Virus record (IMG/VR): IMGVR_UViG_3300035670_001181
Span: 1-24,956 of that record
Source: a virus
Strand: one strand, 5' to 3'
Length of the DNA stretch: 24,956 bases
The notes under the pieces are model-generated. The model was not told where the DNA came from. It was given only the letters and a program-made list of their open reading frames with translations, and did no database searches. A program made the position numbers and the translations under genes. The first letter of the stretch is position 1. Every line of letters begins with the position of its first letter. Positions 1-9,000 of the stretch are shown here, one piece after another.

Positions 1-2
1 CC

Positions 3-83
3 GAATACTCAGCTACCGTGGGTGAAATCGAAGTCATCACCCTGAACTTCGTTACCAACGGCACCGTCACCCTCGACATCTGA
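3..83 (+). CDS. Tail tube (major tail) protein, copy 1, C-terminal fragment
   Basis: This is the last 26 codons and the stop of a gene that enters from the left of the window. The readable residues match the C-terminus of the next gene at 20 of 26 positions, including the shared EYSATVGEIE stretch. It is therefore a tandem paralogue of the complete tail tube gene that begins three bases after its stop codon. The family forms the stacked rings of the tail tube around the tape measure protein. Only the C-terminus is visible, so the length and start cannot be judged. The paralogy is seen directly; the tube assignment rests on gene order, since the chaperone and tape measure genes follow. Confidence 0.75.
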   Translation, partial: EYSATVGEIEVITLNFVTNGTVTLDI

Positions 84-85
84 TC

Positions 86-505
86 ATGGCTTTTTATCGC
101 GGGCAACAAGGCACTGTCTTCTTTGACAAAGCTGGCAGTGGCGGCCTGTCTGAGATCGCTGCAGTGCGGTCCTGGACCATGACCGTTGAGAAAGAGTCGT
201 TGGACGTGAGCGCTCACGGCGCCACTTACCGCGCCAACGTGGGCGGGCTGATCAGCGGCTCGGGCACCATTGAGGTGATGTACGACGCCCCCGGTGCTGG
301 CGACAAGTTGGACCTGATCACAGATGCCAACCAAGCCACCGACGAGGCTGATGCAGCCGTTGAGCTGTACCTAGACGAAACCGGCGGCAAGAAGATCACC
401 GGCACCATTGTGGTGACAAGTGCTGAGTACTCCGCTACTGTTGGCGAGATCGAAATCATTACGATCAACTTCGTCTCCAGCGGAACCCTTACCCTGAGCA
501 TCTGA
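86..505 (+). CDS. Tail tube (major tail) protein, copy 2
   Basis: This 139-residue protein is predicted to be a subunit of the tail tube, through which DNA passes during injection. It is small, rich in beta-prone residues and has no membrane segment or signal peptide, as expected for the lambda gpV/phi13-type tube fold. The assignment comes mainly from position: it lies directly upstream of a chaperone gene with a slippery site and a tape measure gene, the standard order in siphophages. The start ATG is two bases after the stop of a paralogous upstream gene, and its stop overlaps the next start as TGATG. I see no Ig-like extra domain. A minor or decoration tube subunit is possible because there are two copies. 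Confidence 0.75.
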   Translation: MAFYRGQQGTVFFDKAGSGGLSEIAAVRSWTMTVEKESLDVSAHGATYRANVGGLISGSGTIEVMYDAPGAGDKLDLITDANQATDEADAAVELYLDETGGKKITGTIVVTSAEYSATVGEIEIITINFVSSGTLTLSI

Positions 506-861
506 TGCCCGCCGCACAACGCCCGGTTGACCTGCTCGCCGGTGCATTTGACCTTAACCAGCGCCGTAAGTTCAGCATCAAGAATGATGCTGGTGATACG
601 GTGCTGGACCTTTACTTTAAGCCGATCACCCGCGCAGACCGCAAGCGGGCTAGCAGTCTGGCTGGTTCTGATGAGGCACTGGAGATCAGCACCTACATGC
701 TGTGCCAGATTGCTGAGCTGGAGGACGGCACCAAAGCATTTGCCCCGGCTGATGCAGCCAAGCTGCAACGCGAGCTGCCTGAGCGGGTGCTGAACGAGCT
801 GGAGCTGTTCCTGTTTGGCCTTGGCGACAGCAGCGGCATCGAGGAAGCAAAAAAAGGCTAG
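505..861 (+). CDS. Tail assembly chaperone, short form (gpG-like)
   Basis: This 118-residue protein corresponds to the short product of a lambda G/GT-type locus. Such chaperones coat the tape measure protein before the tube polymerises and are absent from the finished virion. The sequence is acidic and helical in its second half, with no catalytic motif, and lies between tube and tape measure genes as expected. The start ATG overlaps the tube gene stop (TGATG). Seven A residues sit two codons before the stop codon TAG, forming a slippery heptamer that lets some ribosomes enter the -1 frame and make a longer protein. Direct similarity to gpG is weak to the eye, so the call depends on context plus the frameshift architecture, which together are convincing. 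Confidence 0.85.
   Translation: MPAAQRPVDLLAGAFDLNQRRKFSIKNDAGDTVLDLYFKPITRADRKRASSLAGSDEALEISTYMLCQIAELEDGTKAFAPADAAKLQRELPERVLNELELFLFGLGDSSGIEEAKKG
849..855 (+). promoter_or_regulatory. Slippery site A_AAA_AAA for -1 frameshift in the tail chaperone
   Basis: The heptamer of seven A bases lies in the frame X XXY YYZ relative to the zero-frame codons GCA AAA AAA GGC TAG. Both AAA-decoding tRNAs can re-pair after slipping back one base. The zero-frame stop follows within two codons, and the -1 frame stays open for 58 more codons. This matches the conserved GT frameshift of tailed phages in place and geometry. Confidence 0.85.
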
Positions 862-1031
862 GCCAGGACAGCCTGCTCTTCTTTGAGTTCTTCCTGGCCA
901 CTGAGCTTGGCATGACGGTCAGCCGGTTACGGACTGAGCTGACCGATGCTGAGTTTATCCATTTTGCAGCGTTCTACGAGATCAAAGGCGAGCGCGAAAA
1001 AGAAGCAATGGACAAACCCCGCCGCCGGTAA
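855..1031 (+). CDS. Tail assembly chaperone, -1 frameshift extension (gpT-like part of gpGT)
   Basis: This is the second half of the frameshifted chaperone. It has no sensible start of its own and is read after a -1 slip at the run of A bases, adding 58 residues to the 117 already made, for a fused product of about 175 residues. The extension begins RLGQDSLLFFEFF and contains a short helical, charged stretch ending in KPRRR. In lambda the T domain recruits the tube protein to the tape measure-G complex, and the same role is expected here. It ends nine bases before the tape measure start. The open frame and the slippery site are seen directly; the ratio of the two products is unknown. Confidence 0.83.
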   Translation, partial: RLGQDSLLFFEFFLATELGMTVSRLRTELTDAEFIHFAAFYEIKGEREKEAMDKPRRR

Positions 1032-1040
1032 ACTGGTGCT

Positions 1041-3386
1041 ATGGCAGTCTCCAACGTCGAGCTAAGGGTTGACGCACGCAATGCGATTGCCGCGTTGCAG
1101 CGCGTTAACAGCGCATCAGCTCAAGCCGAGGCCGCCACTCAAAAATTAAAGTCCGCCTTTGCAACTGCCGGGCAGGTCCAGTCCGTCTTTGGTGCAAAAG
1201 TAGCCAATACAGAATCAGCAATACGCAAACAGATCGCAGCTTTGCAGGATGTGCAAAGCCGGGTTCAGCTTGGTGGCGCTCTTTATCAAAAGGCCGCAAA
1301 GCAGATTGAGGAATACGAAGCTCGATTGCGAGGTGCTAGTCGAGCGACATCAGATGCTGCTACGGCATTGACCGGGTTGGCCGCTGGAGCAGCAGCTTTC
1401 AATGCGCAGCGTATCGCCACGGCGTTTATTACCGCCGCTAACGCTGCCGATGGCGCCGAACGACGCATCAAGCTGGTTAGCCAAGGATTTGACGATTACA
1501 GGCTTGTTCTGCAAGTGGCCGAGGGTGCTGCTAAACGGTTTGGCCTATCGCAGATTCAGGCATCAACAGCTATCGCAGACGTTTATACAAGGCTGCGCCC
1601 GGTAGGCTTTCAGCTCAATGAAATCAACGCGATTTATGAAGGTTTCAATACGGCAGTGAAGCTAAGCGGCGTCAGCGCTGAAGCTGCGAATGCTGCATTC
1701 TTGCAACTGTCGCAGGGTCTTGGTAGTGGCACCTTGCAGGGTGATGAGCTGAGATCGGTTCTTGAGCAGATGCCTGCTATTGCTCAGGCAATTGCCAAGG
1801 AGATGGATATTAATGTTGGCAGCATTAAGAAGTTTGGCTCGGAAGGAAAAATTACCGCTGAAGTTATTGTTAGAGCGCTTGATCGGGTGCGCACCGAAGG
1901 CGCCGCCAAACTAGCGCAAGCATTGGACACGCCCCAGCAAAGAGTCATTGATCTTCAGAATGCTTTCGAAGATTTTAAGGTCGAAGTAGGTGGCGCGGTG
2001 GCGCCGATTGTGATTGCCTCAATTAAAGAAATTACAAAAGCAATTCAAGAAGCCACCAAGTTCACAGTGGATTTAAAAGCTGGTTTCATGGTAATGGGTG
2101 ATGCGTTTGGTGGCATCAACCTAGGCATCGGATCAATGAACGAGGGATTGCTGGGTACTATTCTGCGACTAAATGAAATTGGCAGAAATAAAGGCTTGAT
2201 AGCGCTGATGGATATAATGACGCTCGGCGGCGCATCAACACTGGGCGGCATTGCCAGGCTTGGTAAGAAGCGTCGCGCAGGCGAGGGGTATGCAGCACCA
2301 GCCGGGCCCGAAATGCCAATTCGGCTTTCAATGCAAGGCCGGGCACTGGGCGGCGGCGGCGCTGCTAGCAAAGGCGCAGGAAACAAAGCGGCCAAGGATG
2401 CCGAACGGGCTGCAAAAGCTGCTGCTGAAGAGCGTGCTCGCATTGCCGAAATTGTCCGTGAGCGGCTTGCGGAAGGGCAATTAATTCAACTAAAATCAAC
2501 CATTCAAGACAAGATCGCAGCAGCCGAAGCCGCAGGAGATCAGCAACTTGCCACGCGACTCAAAGGACAGGAAAGGTTGCTAGATATTGAGTTTAGATAC
2601 GCGCAAGAGCTGGCACAAACACGAGACATTAAATTGCAAGAAGCAATTATTTACAAAGGAATCAGCGATCAAATTGCCAGTCAAAATCAGATGCAGCGCG
2701 AACTAAATGAACAACAAAATGAAAGCGCTAGAAATCAGATTGTAGCGCTTGAAAATCAAATCAACCTGCAGGCTGAGCTGACCGAAAGTCAGAAGCAGCA
2801 AAAGGCTATTGCTGACAGCCTTGCCACCACCATTGGCGAGGGGTTGGCGTCATCTTTTAACGCATTGATCCAAGGCAGTGAGGACTTTGGTACTAGCTTG
2901 CGGCGCATTGCCTCTGGCGTGCTGATTGACATCGCCAACCAACTATTGCGGGTGTTCGTTATCCAAAAAGCGATTAACGCTCTTAGCGGACTGTTTGGTG
3001 GCGGCGGCGCAGGTGGACTGTCTTACTCAGGCGTGACCGGCAGCGCCCTTGGCACTTCAATGCTGTCCGGCAACTTCACAGCAACGCCATTCAGCACAAT
3101 TGGTCTTGGGTTCCGTGCCAATGGTGGTAGCGTCCGTGCTGGCAGTCCGTATGTCGTTGGAGAGCGCGGTCCTGAGCTGTTTATGCCAGGGCGCAGCGGC
3201 GGCATTGCACCAACCGGCAGCTTTGGCGGTGCCGTTAACGTAGTGGTCAACGTAGACGCAGGCAGCACCAGCGTGGAAGGTAACGAGCCGAATGCAAATC
3301 AGCTCGGTAGGATCGTCGGTGCTGCAGTGCAGGCCGAGATCGTCAAGCAGCAACGTCCCGGCGGCCTGCTCGCCAATACCCGCTAA
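1041..3386 (+). CDS. Tail tape measure protein
   Basis: This 781-residue protein sets tail length and is ejected with the DNA. Residues 1-120 are alanine/glutamine-rich and helical. Residues around 130-320 match the conserved tape measure domain, with the characteristic LQGDELRSVLEQMPAIAQAI stretch followed by a GKITAEVIVRAL segment. Residues about 450-615 form a long, charged coiled coil. A hydrophobic glycine-rich part follows (about 620-680), and the C-terminus carries the GSPYVVGERGPELFMPG motif common near tape measure C-termini. At roughly 0.15 nm per residue, the family rule suggests a tail near 115 nm. The gene sits between the chaperone and gpM-like genes, and its stop overlaps the next start (TAATG). 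The central part (about 1130-2750) is visibly more A/T-rich than its flanks. Confidence 0.93.
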   Translation: MAVSNVELRVDARNAIAALQRVNSASAQAEAATQKLKSAFATAGQVQSVFGAKVANTESAIRKQIAALQDVQSRVQLGGALYQKAAKQIEEYEARLRGASRATSDAATALTGLAAGAAAFNAQRIATAFITAANAADGAERRIKLVSQGFDDYRLVLQVAEGAAKRFGLSQIQASTAIADVYTRLRPVGFQLNEINAIYEGFNTAVKLSGVSAEAANAAFLQLSQGLGSGTLQGDELRSVLEQMPAIAQAIAKEMDINVGSIKKFGSEGKITAEVIVRALDRVRTEGAAKLAQALDTPQQRVIDLQNAFEDFKVEVGGAVAPIVIASIKEITKAIQEATKFTVDLKAGFMVMGDAFGGINLGIGSMNEGLLGTILRLNEIGRNKGLIALMDIMTLGGASTLGGIARLGKKRRAGEGYAAPAGPEMPIRLSMQGRALGGGGAASKGAGNKAAKDAERAAKAAAEERARIAEIVRERLAEGQLIQLKSTIQDKIAAAEAAGDQQLATRLKGQERLLDIEFRYAQELAQTRDIKLQEAIIYKGISDQIASQNQMQRELNEQQNESARNQIVALENQINLQAELTESQKQQKAIADSLATTIGEGLASSFNALIQGSEDFGTSLRRIASGVLIDIANQLLRVFVIQKAINALSGLFGGGGAGGLSYSGVTGSALGTSMLSGNFTATPFSTIGLGFRANGGSVRAGSPYVVGERGPELFMPGRSGGIAPTGSFGGAVNVVVNVDAGSTSVEGNEPNANQLGRIVGAAVQAEIVKQQRPGGLLANTR

Positions 3387-3730
3387 TGGCTACCTTTCCC
3401 GCGATCAGTCCTACCTATGGCGCTGAGAAGCGCAGCGCCCCCAAGCGGCGTGTGGTGCAGTTTGGCGATGGCTACGAGCAACGGCTGACCTATGGCCTGA
3501 ACCAGAATCCAAAAGAGTGGTCTCTGACCTGGAACAACATCACAGAGGCCAACGCGGACACCATCGAGACCTTTCTTGATGCCCGTGCTGCTGATGCGGC
3601 TGCATTTGACTGGACACCACCAGATGAGGCAACCGCTTACAAGTGGGTCTGTGATAGCTGGAGCAAGTCCATTCCGTACAACGGCAGGGCGATAATTAAC
3701 GCCACCTTCCGCCAAGTGTTTGAGCCCTGA
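3386..3730 (+). CDS. Minor tail protein, gpM-like
   Basis: This 114-residue protein belongs by sequence character and position to the phage minor tail family of lambda gpM. That protein joins the tail tip complex and connects the tape measure-loaded tip to the first tube ring. The recognisable family features are an N-terminal SPTYGAEKR, a VQFGDGYEQR motif at about residues 28-37, a tryptophan pair around SLTWNNI, and a FDWTPPDE segment near residue 75. The length is close to that of lambda gpM. The gene overlaps its neighbours by one base on each side (TAATG upstream, TGATG downstream), so it is translationally coupled within the tail operon. Confidence 0.9.
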   Translation: MATFPAISPTYGAEKRSAPKRRVVQFGDGYEQRLTYGLNQNPKEWSLTWNNITEANADTIETFLDARAADAAAFDWTPPDEATAYKWVCDSWSKSIPYNGRAIINATFRQVFEP

Positions 3731-4623
3731 TGGCCTACGCAGCCTGGCAAGCCAGCACGAGTTACGCAGTCGGTGACATCGTCCGCGCCACGACCACACA
3801 GGTCAGCGGGCTGGTGTTTCGCTGCACGGTCGCTGGCACCAGCGCCAGCACGCAACCGGCATGGCCGACCGACATCGGCAGCACCATCGTTGATGGCGGC
3901 GTCACATGGGCAGCGATCAGCAGCGTTTACGAAGAGCTGGCGGTCCTGGGTCCGAACGCCATCATCGAACTGTTTGAGCTGCAGCTTGACACCACGCTGC
4001 ACGGCGCCAGCACGACCTACTACTGGCACAACGGCGTGAACGCAGCCGTCACCGGCAACATCGTCTTTGCCGGCAACACCTATGTCAGGCTTCCGGTTGA
4101 GGCGACGGGGTTTGACTACACCAGCTCTGGCAGCCTGCCGCGCCCGACGCTGCGGATCAGCAACTTGTTCAGCGACATGACCACGCTGCTGCTGCTGGTC
4201 AATGCGACCACACCCGGCAACGACCTGGGCGGCGCCACAGTGCGGCGGATCCGCACGCTGAAGAAGTTCCTTGATGGCGAGGCAGCGGCCGACCCTAATG
4301 CCCGCTTCCCGACGGAGATCTGGTACGTCGACAGGAAGTCCAACGAGAACCGCGATCTGGTTGAGTTCGAGCTGGCCAGCAAGTTTGACCTAGCTGGTGT
4401 GATGCTGCCCCAGCGGCAGATCATCGCCAATGTGTGCCAATGGAAGTATCGCGGCGCTGAATGCGGCTACACCGGCAGCAACTACTGGAACGTCAACGAT
4501 CAGTCCGTTGGCACGCTGGCGGCTGACGTGTGCGGCAAGCGCGTGGAGAGCTGCAAGCTGCGGTTCGGTGCAACGGCTGAGTTGCCGTTCGGCTCCTTCC
4601 CAGGGGCTGGCCTGACCCAGTGA
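3730..4623 (+). CDS. Minor tail tip protein, gpL-like, with Fe-S cysteines and an extra N-terminal domain
   Basis: Residues about 75-297 match the lambda gpL family, which sits in the tail tip and carries an iron-sulphur cluster. Four C-terminal cysteines at 236, 245, 268 and 275 have spacings of 8, 22 and 6 residues, which as I recall is the spacing of the cluster ligands in lambda gpL. Other landmarks are SSGSLPRPTLRISN and the CGKRVESC motif. Residues 1-65 are an extra domain with a WQASTSYAVGDIV start, resembling small carbohydrate-binding modules attached to phage tail and chitinase proteins. That domain is an addition relative to lambda gpL and may bind the cell surface. The gene overlaps the gpK-like gene at TGATG. 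Confidence 0.9.
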   Translation: MAYAAWQASTSYAVGDIVRATTTQVSGLVFRCTVAGTSASTQPAWPTDIGSTIVDGGVTWAAISSVYEELAVLGPNAIIELFELQLDTTLHGASTTYYWHNGVNAAVTGNIVFAGNTYVRLPVEATGFDYTSSGSLPRPTLRISNLFSDMTTLLLLVNATTPGNDLGGATVRRIRTLKKFLDGEAAADPNARFPTEIWYVDRKSNENRDLVEFELASKFDLAGVMLPQRQIIANVCQWKYRGAECGYTGSNYWNVNDQSVGTLAADVCGKRVESCKLRFGATAELPFGSFPGAGLTQ

Positions 4624-5336
4624 TGAAACTGACGGACACGCTCAAGGCTGACATCCTGGCGCACGCGCAGGCCGAGGATCCCCGCGAATGCTGCGGCCTG
4701 ATCCATGTCGTCAAAGGCCGGCGCCGCTACTACCCGTGCCGCAACATCGCCGCCACACCAGACGAGCACTTCATCCTTGACCCGGCGGACTACGCAGCAG
4801 CCGAAGACCTGGGTGAGATCGTAGCCGTGGTGCATAGCCATCCGGTAACGCAGCCAGTCCCATCAGCAGCAGATCAGATCGGCTGCAACAACAGCGGCCT
4901 GCCGTGGGTGATCGTCAACCCCAAGACCAAGGCATGGGGCGGCTGCGAGCCTGCAGCGTTTGAGCTGCCATACGTCGGCCGCGAGTTCGTGTTTGGCGTG
5001 GTCGATTGCTACTCGCTGGTGCGGGATTGGTATCACCGCGAGTGGGGCTTGACGCTGGCGGATTTCGACCGGCGTGATCGATTCTGGGAGCGCGGTGAGA
5101 ACCTGTACCTGGACAGCTACCGCTCGCAGGGTTTCAAGCAGGTGCCGTTTGAAGAGCTGCAACACGGCGATGCGATCCTGATGCAACTGTTCTCAGGGCT
5201 GCCCAACCACGCGGCGATCTACCTGGGCGATCAGCAAATCCTGCATCATGTGCAGGGGCGATTGAGTAGCCGTGACGTGTATGGCGGTTACTATGTCAAG
5301 AGCACTGCCCTGGTCTTGCGGCATGAAAGTCGTTAA
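4623..5336 (+). CDS. Tail tip assembly protein, gpK-like (JAMM peptidase plus NlpC/P60)
   Basis: This 237-residue two-domain protein is needed for tip assembly and probably cuts peptidoglycan or a tail protein. The N-terminal JAMM/MPN domain has its glutamate at residue 22 and the zinc motif HSHP (H71, H73) with S81 and D84. The C-terminal NlpC/P60 domain has the nucleophile C129 in VVDCYSLVRDWY and a histidine at 196 in NHAAIYLGD, so both active sites look intact. I chose ATG at 4623, which shares one base with the upstream stop (TGATG); a GTG three bases earlier would add one residue. The 3' end overlaps the gpI-like gene by 14 bases. Confidence 0.92.
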   Translation: MKLTDTLKADILAHAQAEDPRECCGLIHVVKGRRRYYPCRNIAATPDEHFILDPADYAAAEDLGEIVAVVHSHPVTQPVPSAADQIGCNNSGLPWVIVNPKTKAWGGCEPAAFELPYVGREFVFGVVDCYSLVRDWYHREWGLTLADFDRRDRFWERGENLYLDSYRSQGFKQVPFEELQHGDAILMQLFSGLPNHAAIYLGDQQILHHVQGRLSSRDVYGGYYVKSTALVLRHESR

Positions 5337-6015
5337 GGTCTACGGCGCACTCCGAAAGCGACTCGGCCAGTGCCGGTTCGAGTTCGAGGTAGACACGCCC
5401 GCGCAGGCGATCAAGGCGTTGTGCGTCAACTTCCCTGGGCTGGACAAGTGGTTGATTGACTCTGAGCAGACCGGCATGGGCTTTCGCGTCACCGTCGGCA
5501 AAGAGCGCATCACACAAGAGGATGCCAGTGTGGCCATGCTGCCATGGTCTGAGCGGGATGTGTTCAGCATTGCGCCGGTGCTGGCTGGTGCTGGACGTGG
5601 TGTTGGCGGCATCCTTGCTGGAGTCGGATTGGTCGCGTTGGCATTTGTGACAGGTGGCGCCACAATCGGCCTGCTTGGTCTGGCAGCTCCTGTTGCAGTC
5701 AGCAGCGTGCTTGGAACTGTTGGTGCCAGTTTGATTCTTGGCGGTGTCGCGCAGATACTTTCCCCGCAGCCCGACATCTCAGCGTTGCAGCGCGGCAAGG
5801 AAGCCGCTCGTCTGGAGTCGTTCACGTTCAGCGGCATCGTCAACACCAGCCAGCAGGGGATGCCGGTGCCGATCGTCTATGGCCGCGCTTTTGTTGGCTC
5901 GGCTGTCCTGTCCAGCGGCCTTGACGTGGCGCAACTGAAATCGGGCGACACCTCAGGCGGACCAATCACGGTTGAGCAGGTGTTCGCAAGATTTATCGGG
6001 AGCAAGGGTCAATGA
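5323..6015 (+). CDS. Tail assembly protein, gpI-like
   Basis: This 230-residue protein matches the lambda gpI family, which acts during tip assembly. The first 80 residues, starting MKVVKVYGALRKRLG, form the ubiquitin-like part typical of the family. A glycine/alanine-rich hydrophobic stretch (about residues 85-150) resembles one or two membrane-inserting helices. The C-terminal part has the conserved GMPVPIVYGRAFVGS motif. The ATG at 5323 was preferred over an in-frame ATG 51 bases upstream, because the family begins at this position and the extra residues would be read from the middle of the gpK-like gene. The stop overlaps the gpJ start as ATGA. Confidence 0.9.
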   Translation: MKVVKVYGALRKRLGQCRFEFEVDTPAQAIKALCVNFPGLDKWLIDSEQTGMGFRVTVGKERITQEDASVAMLPWSERDVFSIAPVLAGAGRGVGGILAGVGLVALAFVTGGATIGLLGLAAPVAVSSVLGTVGASLILGGVAQILSPQPDISALQRGKEAARLESFTFSGIVNTSQQGMPVPIVYGRAFVGSAVLSSGLDVAQLKSGDTSGGPITVEQVFARFIGSKGQ

Positions 6016-9000
6016 CGATGATCGCAATCCAAGGCGCCGGTGGCGGTGGCGGTGGCGGTGGCAAGGGCGGCGGTGGCGGCTCAACTCACGTCCCATCAGA
6101 GGCTGATGATTCGCTTCAATCAGTTCAATATGCCAGCGTCTTGGACTTAATTAGTGAAGGAGAGATTGAAGGAATTGAGGGTGACGCGAAAGGGATTTAC
6201 CTAGATGGCACACCAGTCCAGAGCAGCAGCGGAATTGACAACTTCACCGGCTACACAATCGTTACTCGGACAGGCACACAAGCGCAGAGCTATATTCCCG
6301 GAACTGGTGTTGAGTCCGAACAAGCAGTAAACGTTGAGATCACGGCTGCTGCATCCGTCACCAGGCAAATCACCAACTCGGATGTGGACCGCGCCCGCAT
6401 CACGGTGCAGGTGCCAGCGCTGCAGATCATCGAGGACGACGGCGACATCATCGGCCACAGCGTCAGCATCCGCTGCAGGGTGCAGTACAACGGCGGCGGC
6501 TACACAACCGTCTTCGAGGACACGATCAGCGGCAAGACCACCAACGCTTATCAGCGTGACTACATCCTTACTCTTGCCGGCGCATTTCCTGTCGACATCA
6601 GGCTGGAGCGCATCAGCGCCGATGAGACCAGCGCCCGCCGGCAGAACCGCACCTTCTGGTTCAGCTACACCGAGATCATTGACGAAAAGTTCAGGTATCC
6701 CAACAGCGCTCTTGTTGGACTGCGCTTTGACAGCCGCCAGTTCAAAGGCATCCCAGCCCGCAAGTACTTGGTGCGTGGCATCAAGGTGCAACTGCCGAGC
6801 AATGCCACGGTTGACACGACCACCTACCTCGGCCGCGTCACCTACAGCGGCGTCTGGGATGGCACCTTCGGCGCTGCTACCTGGACCAACGACCCGGCCT
6901 GGTGTCTGTGGGACCTGCTGACGAACACCCGTTATGGCGCCAGCATCCCGGCCAGCAGCCTGGACCGTTACGACTTCTACGCAATCAGCCAGTACTGCAA
7001 CGCGCTGGTCAGCAACGGACGCGGCGGGCTGGAGCCACGGTTCAGTTGCAACATGCTGATCAACAGCAGGGACGAGGTTTACAACATCATTCAAGAGTTC
7101 GTCGCTCTGTTCCGTGGCATTGCCTACTACGGCGCTGGCGCCATGGTGGTCCTGCAGGACAAGCCATCGGATCCGCAGTACCTGCTGACCCCGACCAACG
7201 TGGTGGATGGGCTGTTCAACTACAGCGGCTCATCGCAGAAGGCACGGCACACCACGGCCACCGTCGCTTATCAGGATTACGACAACCTGGGCGAGGTGTC
7301 CTACGAGTACGTCGAGGATGCGTCAGCCGTTGCCAAGTACGGCATCATCAACAAGGACATCAAGGCAGTCGGCTGCTACTCGCAAGGGCAGGCGCACCGT
7401 GCTGGTAAATGGGCGCTGCTGTCAGAGCAGAACCTGACCGAGACCGTCACGTTCAGTGTCTCGATCGACTCGGGCATCGTGCTGCGGCCTGGCATGGTGA
7501 TCGACGTGGCCGATCCGGTTAAGGCTGGCACCAGACGCGGCGGCCGCATCGCAGCGGCAACAACCACAACCGTCACGCTCGACGACGCCACCGGCATCAC
7601 GCTCGGCACCTCGCCCACGATCAGCGTCCTGCTGCCCACCGGCCTGGTCGAGACCCGCAGCGTTAGCACCCTGGCTGCTGGTGTCGTCACGGTCACGAGC
7701 GCGTTCAGCGAGGCGCCCAATGCCGAAAGCATCTGGGTCCTGCAGAACTCCAGCCTGCAGACGCAGCAGTTCCGTGTCGTCAGTGTGGCCGAGGCCGAAG
7801 ATGGCATCTATGGCGTCACAGCGCTGGCGTACAACAGCAGCATCTACGCCGCGATCGAGTCAGACATCAAGCTGCAGACGCGGGACATCTCCAACCTGTC
7901 CGCACTGCCCGAGTCGCCCACCGGCCTGACTGGCACGGAGCACCTGTACACCGACGGCCAGAACGTCCGCACCGCATTTGAACTGAGCTGGGTGCCGCCG
8001 ACGCAACTGGTGCAGTCCTACCGGGTGATCTACCGGCTCAACAACAACAACTGGTCGCAGATCGACACCAACAGCCCCAGCACCCGCATCGAGGGCTTGG
8101 ACGCTGGCACGCTGCAAGTCCGGGTGCAGTCGATCAACAGCCTTGGCGGGGTCAGCAACCCAGCGACTGCAACATTCACCCTGGTCGGCAAGACCGCACC
8201 GCCGGGCAACGTCCAGAACCTGACGATCGAACCGATCAGCGCCAACAGCGCCCGCCTGAGGTGGGATGCCACGGTTGATCTGGACGTGCGCGTTGCTGGC
8301 CGCGTCCACATTCGTCACACCAACCTGACCGATGGCACCGGCACCTGGAGTAACAGCGTTGACCTGATCCCTGCAGTCGCTGGCTACAACACCGAAGCGA
8401 TCGTGCCGCTGGTTGAAGGAGAGATCCTGGTTAAGTTCGAGGATGACGGCGGCCGGCAGAGCCCTACCGAGGCCAGCGTGATCGTGGACTTCCCTGATGC
8501 GCTCGGCAATCTGCTGGTGCAAAGCCGCCGCGAGGATGCCGACACGCCGCCGTACCAGGGCAGCAAGACTGACGTCTTCTACAGCGATGAGTTCGACGCG
8601 CTGGTGCTCGACGGTGATGCGCTGCTGGATGCCATCGCTGACTTCGACCTGATCAGCAGCATGGATTACTTGGGTGCCGTGCAGCCGCTGGGAACCTACG
8701 AGTTCGCCAACACGCTCGACCTTGGCGCAGCCTATGCCCTTGACCTAAGCCGCTACTTCGTGACGGCCGGCTTCTACCCGAACGATCTGGTCGACAGCCG
8801 CACGGGAGAGGTTGACTCATGGTCGGATTGGGACGGCGCCATCGTGGACAAGGTGAACAGCAAGCTGTACCTGCGCCGCACCAACGATGACCCGGCTGGC
8901 ACGCCCACATGGTCCGGCTGGCAGGAGTTCGTCAATGGCACGTTCTTGGGGCGTGGCTTCCAGTTCAAAGCAGAGCTGATCAGCAGCGACCCATCACAGA

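Noticed and set aside
6030-6080. GGTGGC repeat tract as a microsatellite or regulatory repeat
   Set aside because: It encodes the glycine-rich linker that is normal at the N-terminus of gpJ-type proteins.
6201-7094. Long open frame on the - strand opposite the gpJ gene
   Set aside because: It mirrors a strongly supported coding region, its product has no recognisable domain, and such long antisense frames are common in G/C-rich genes.
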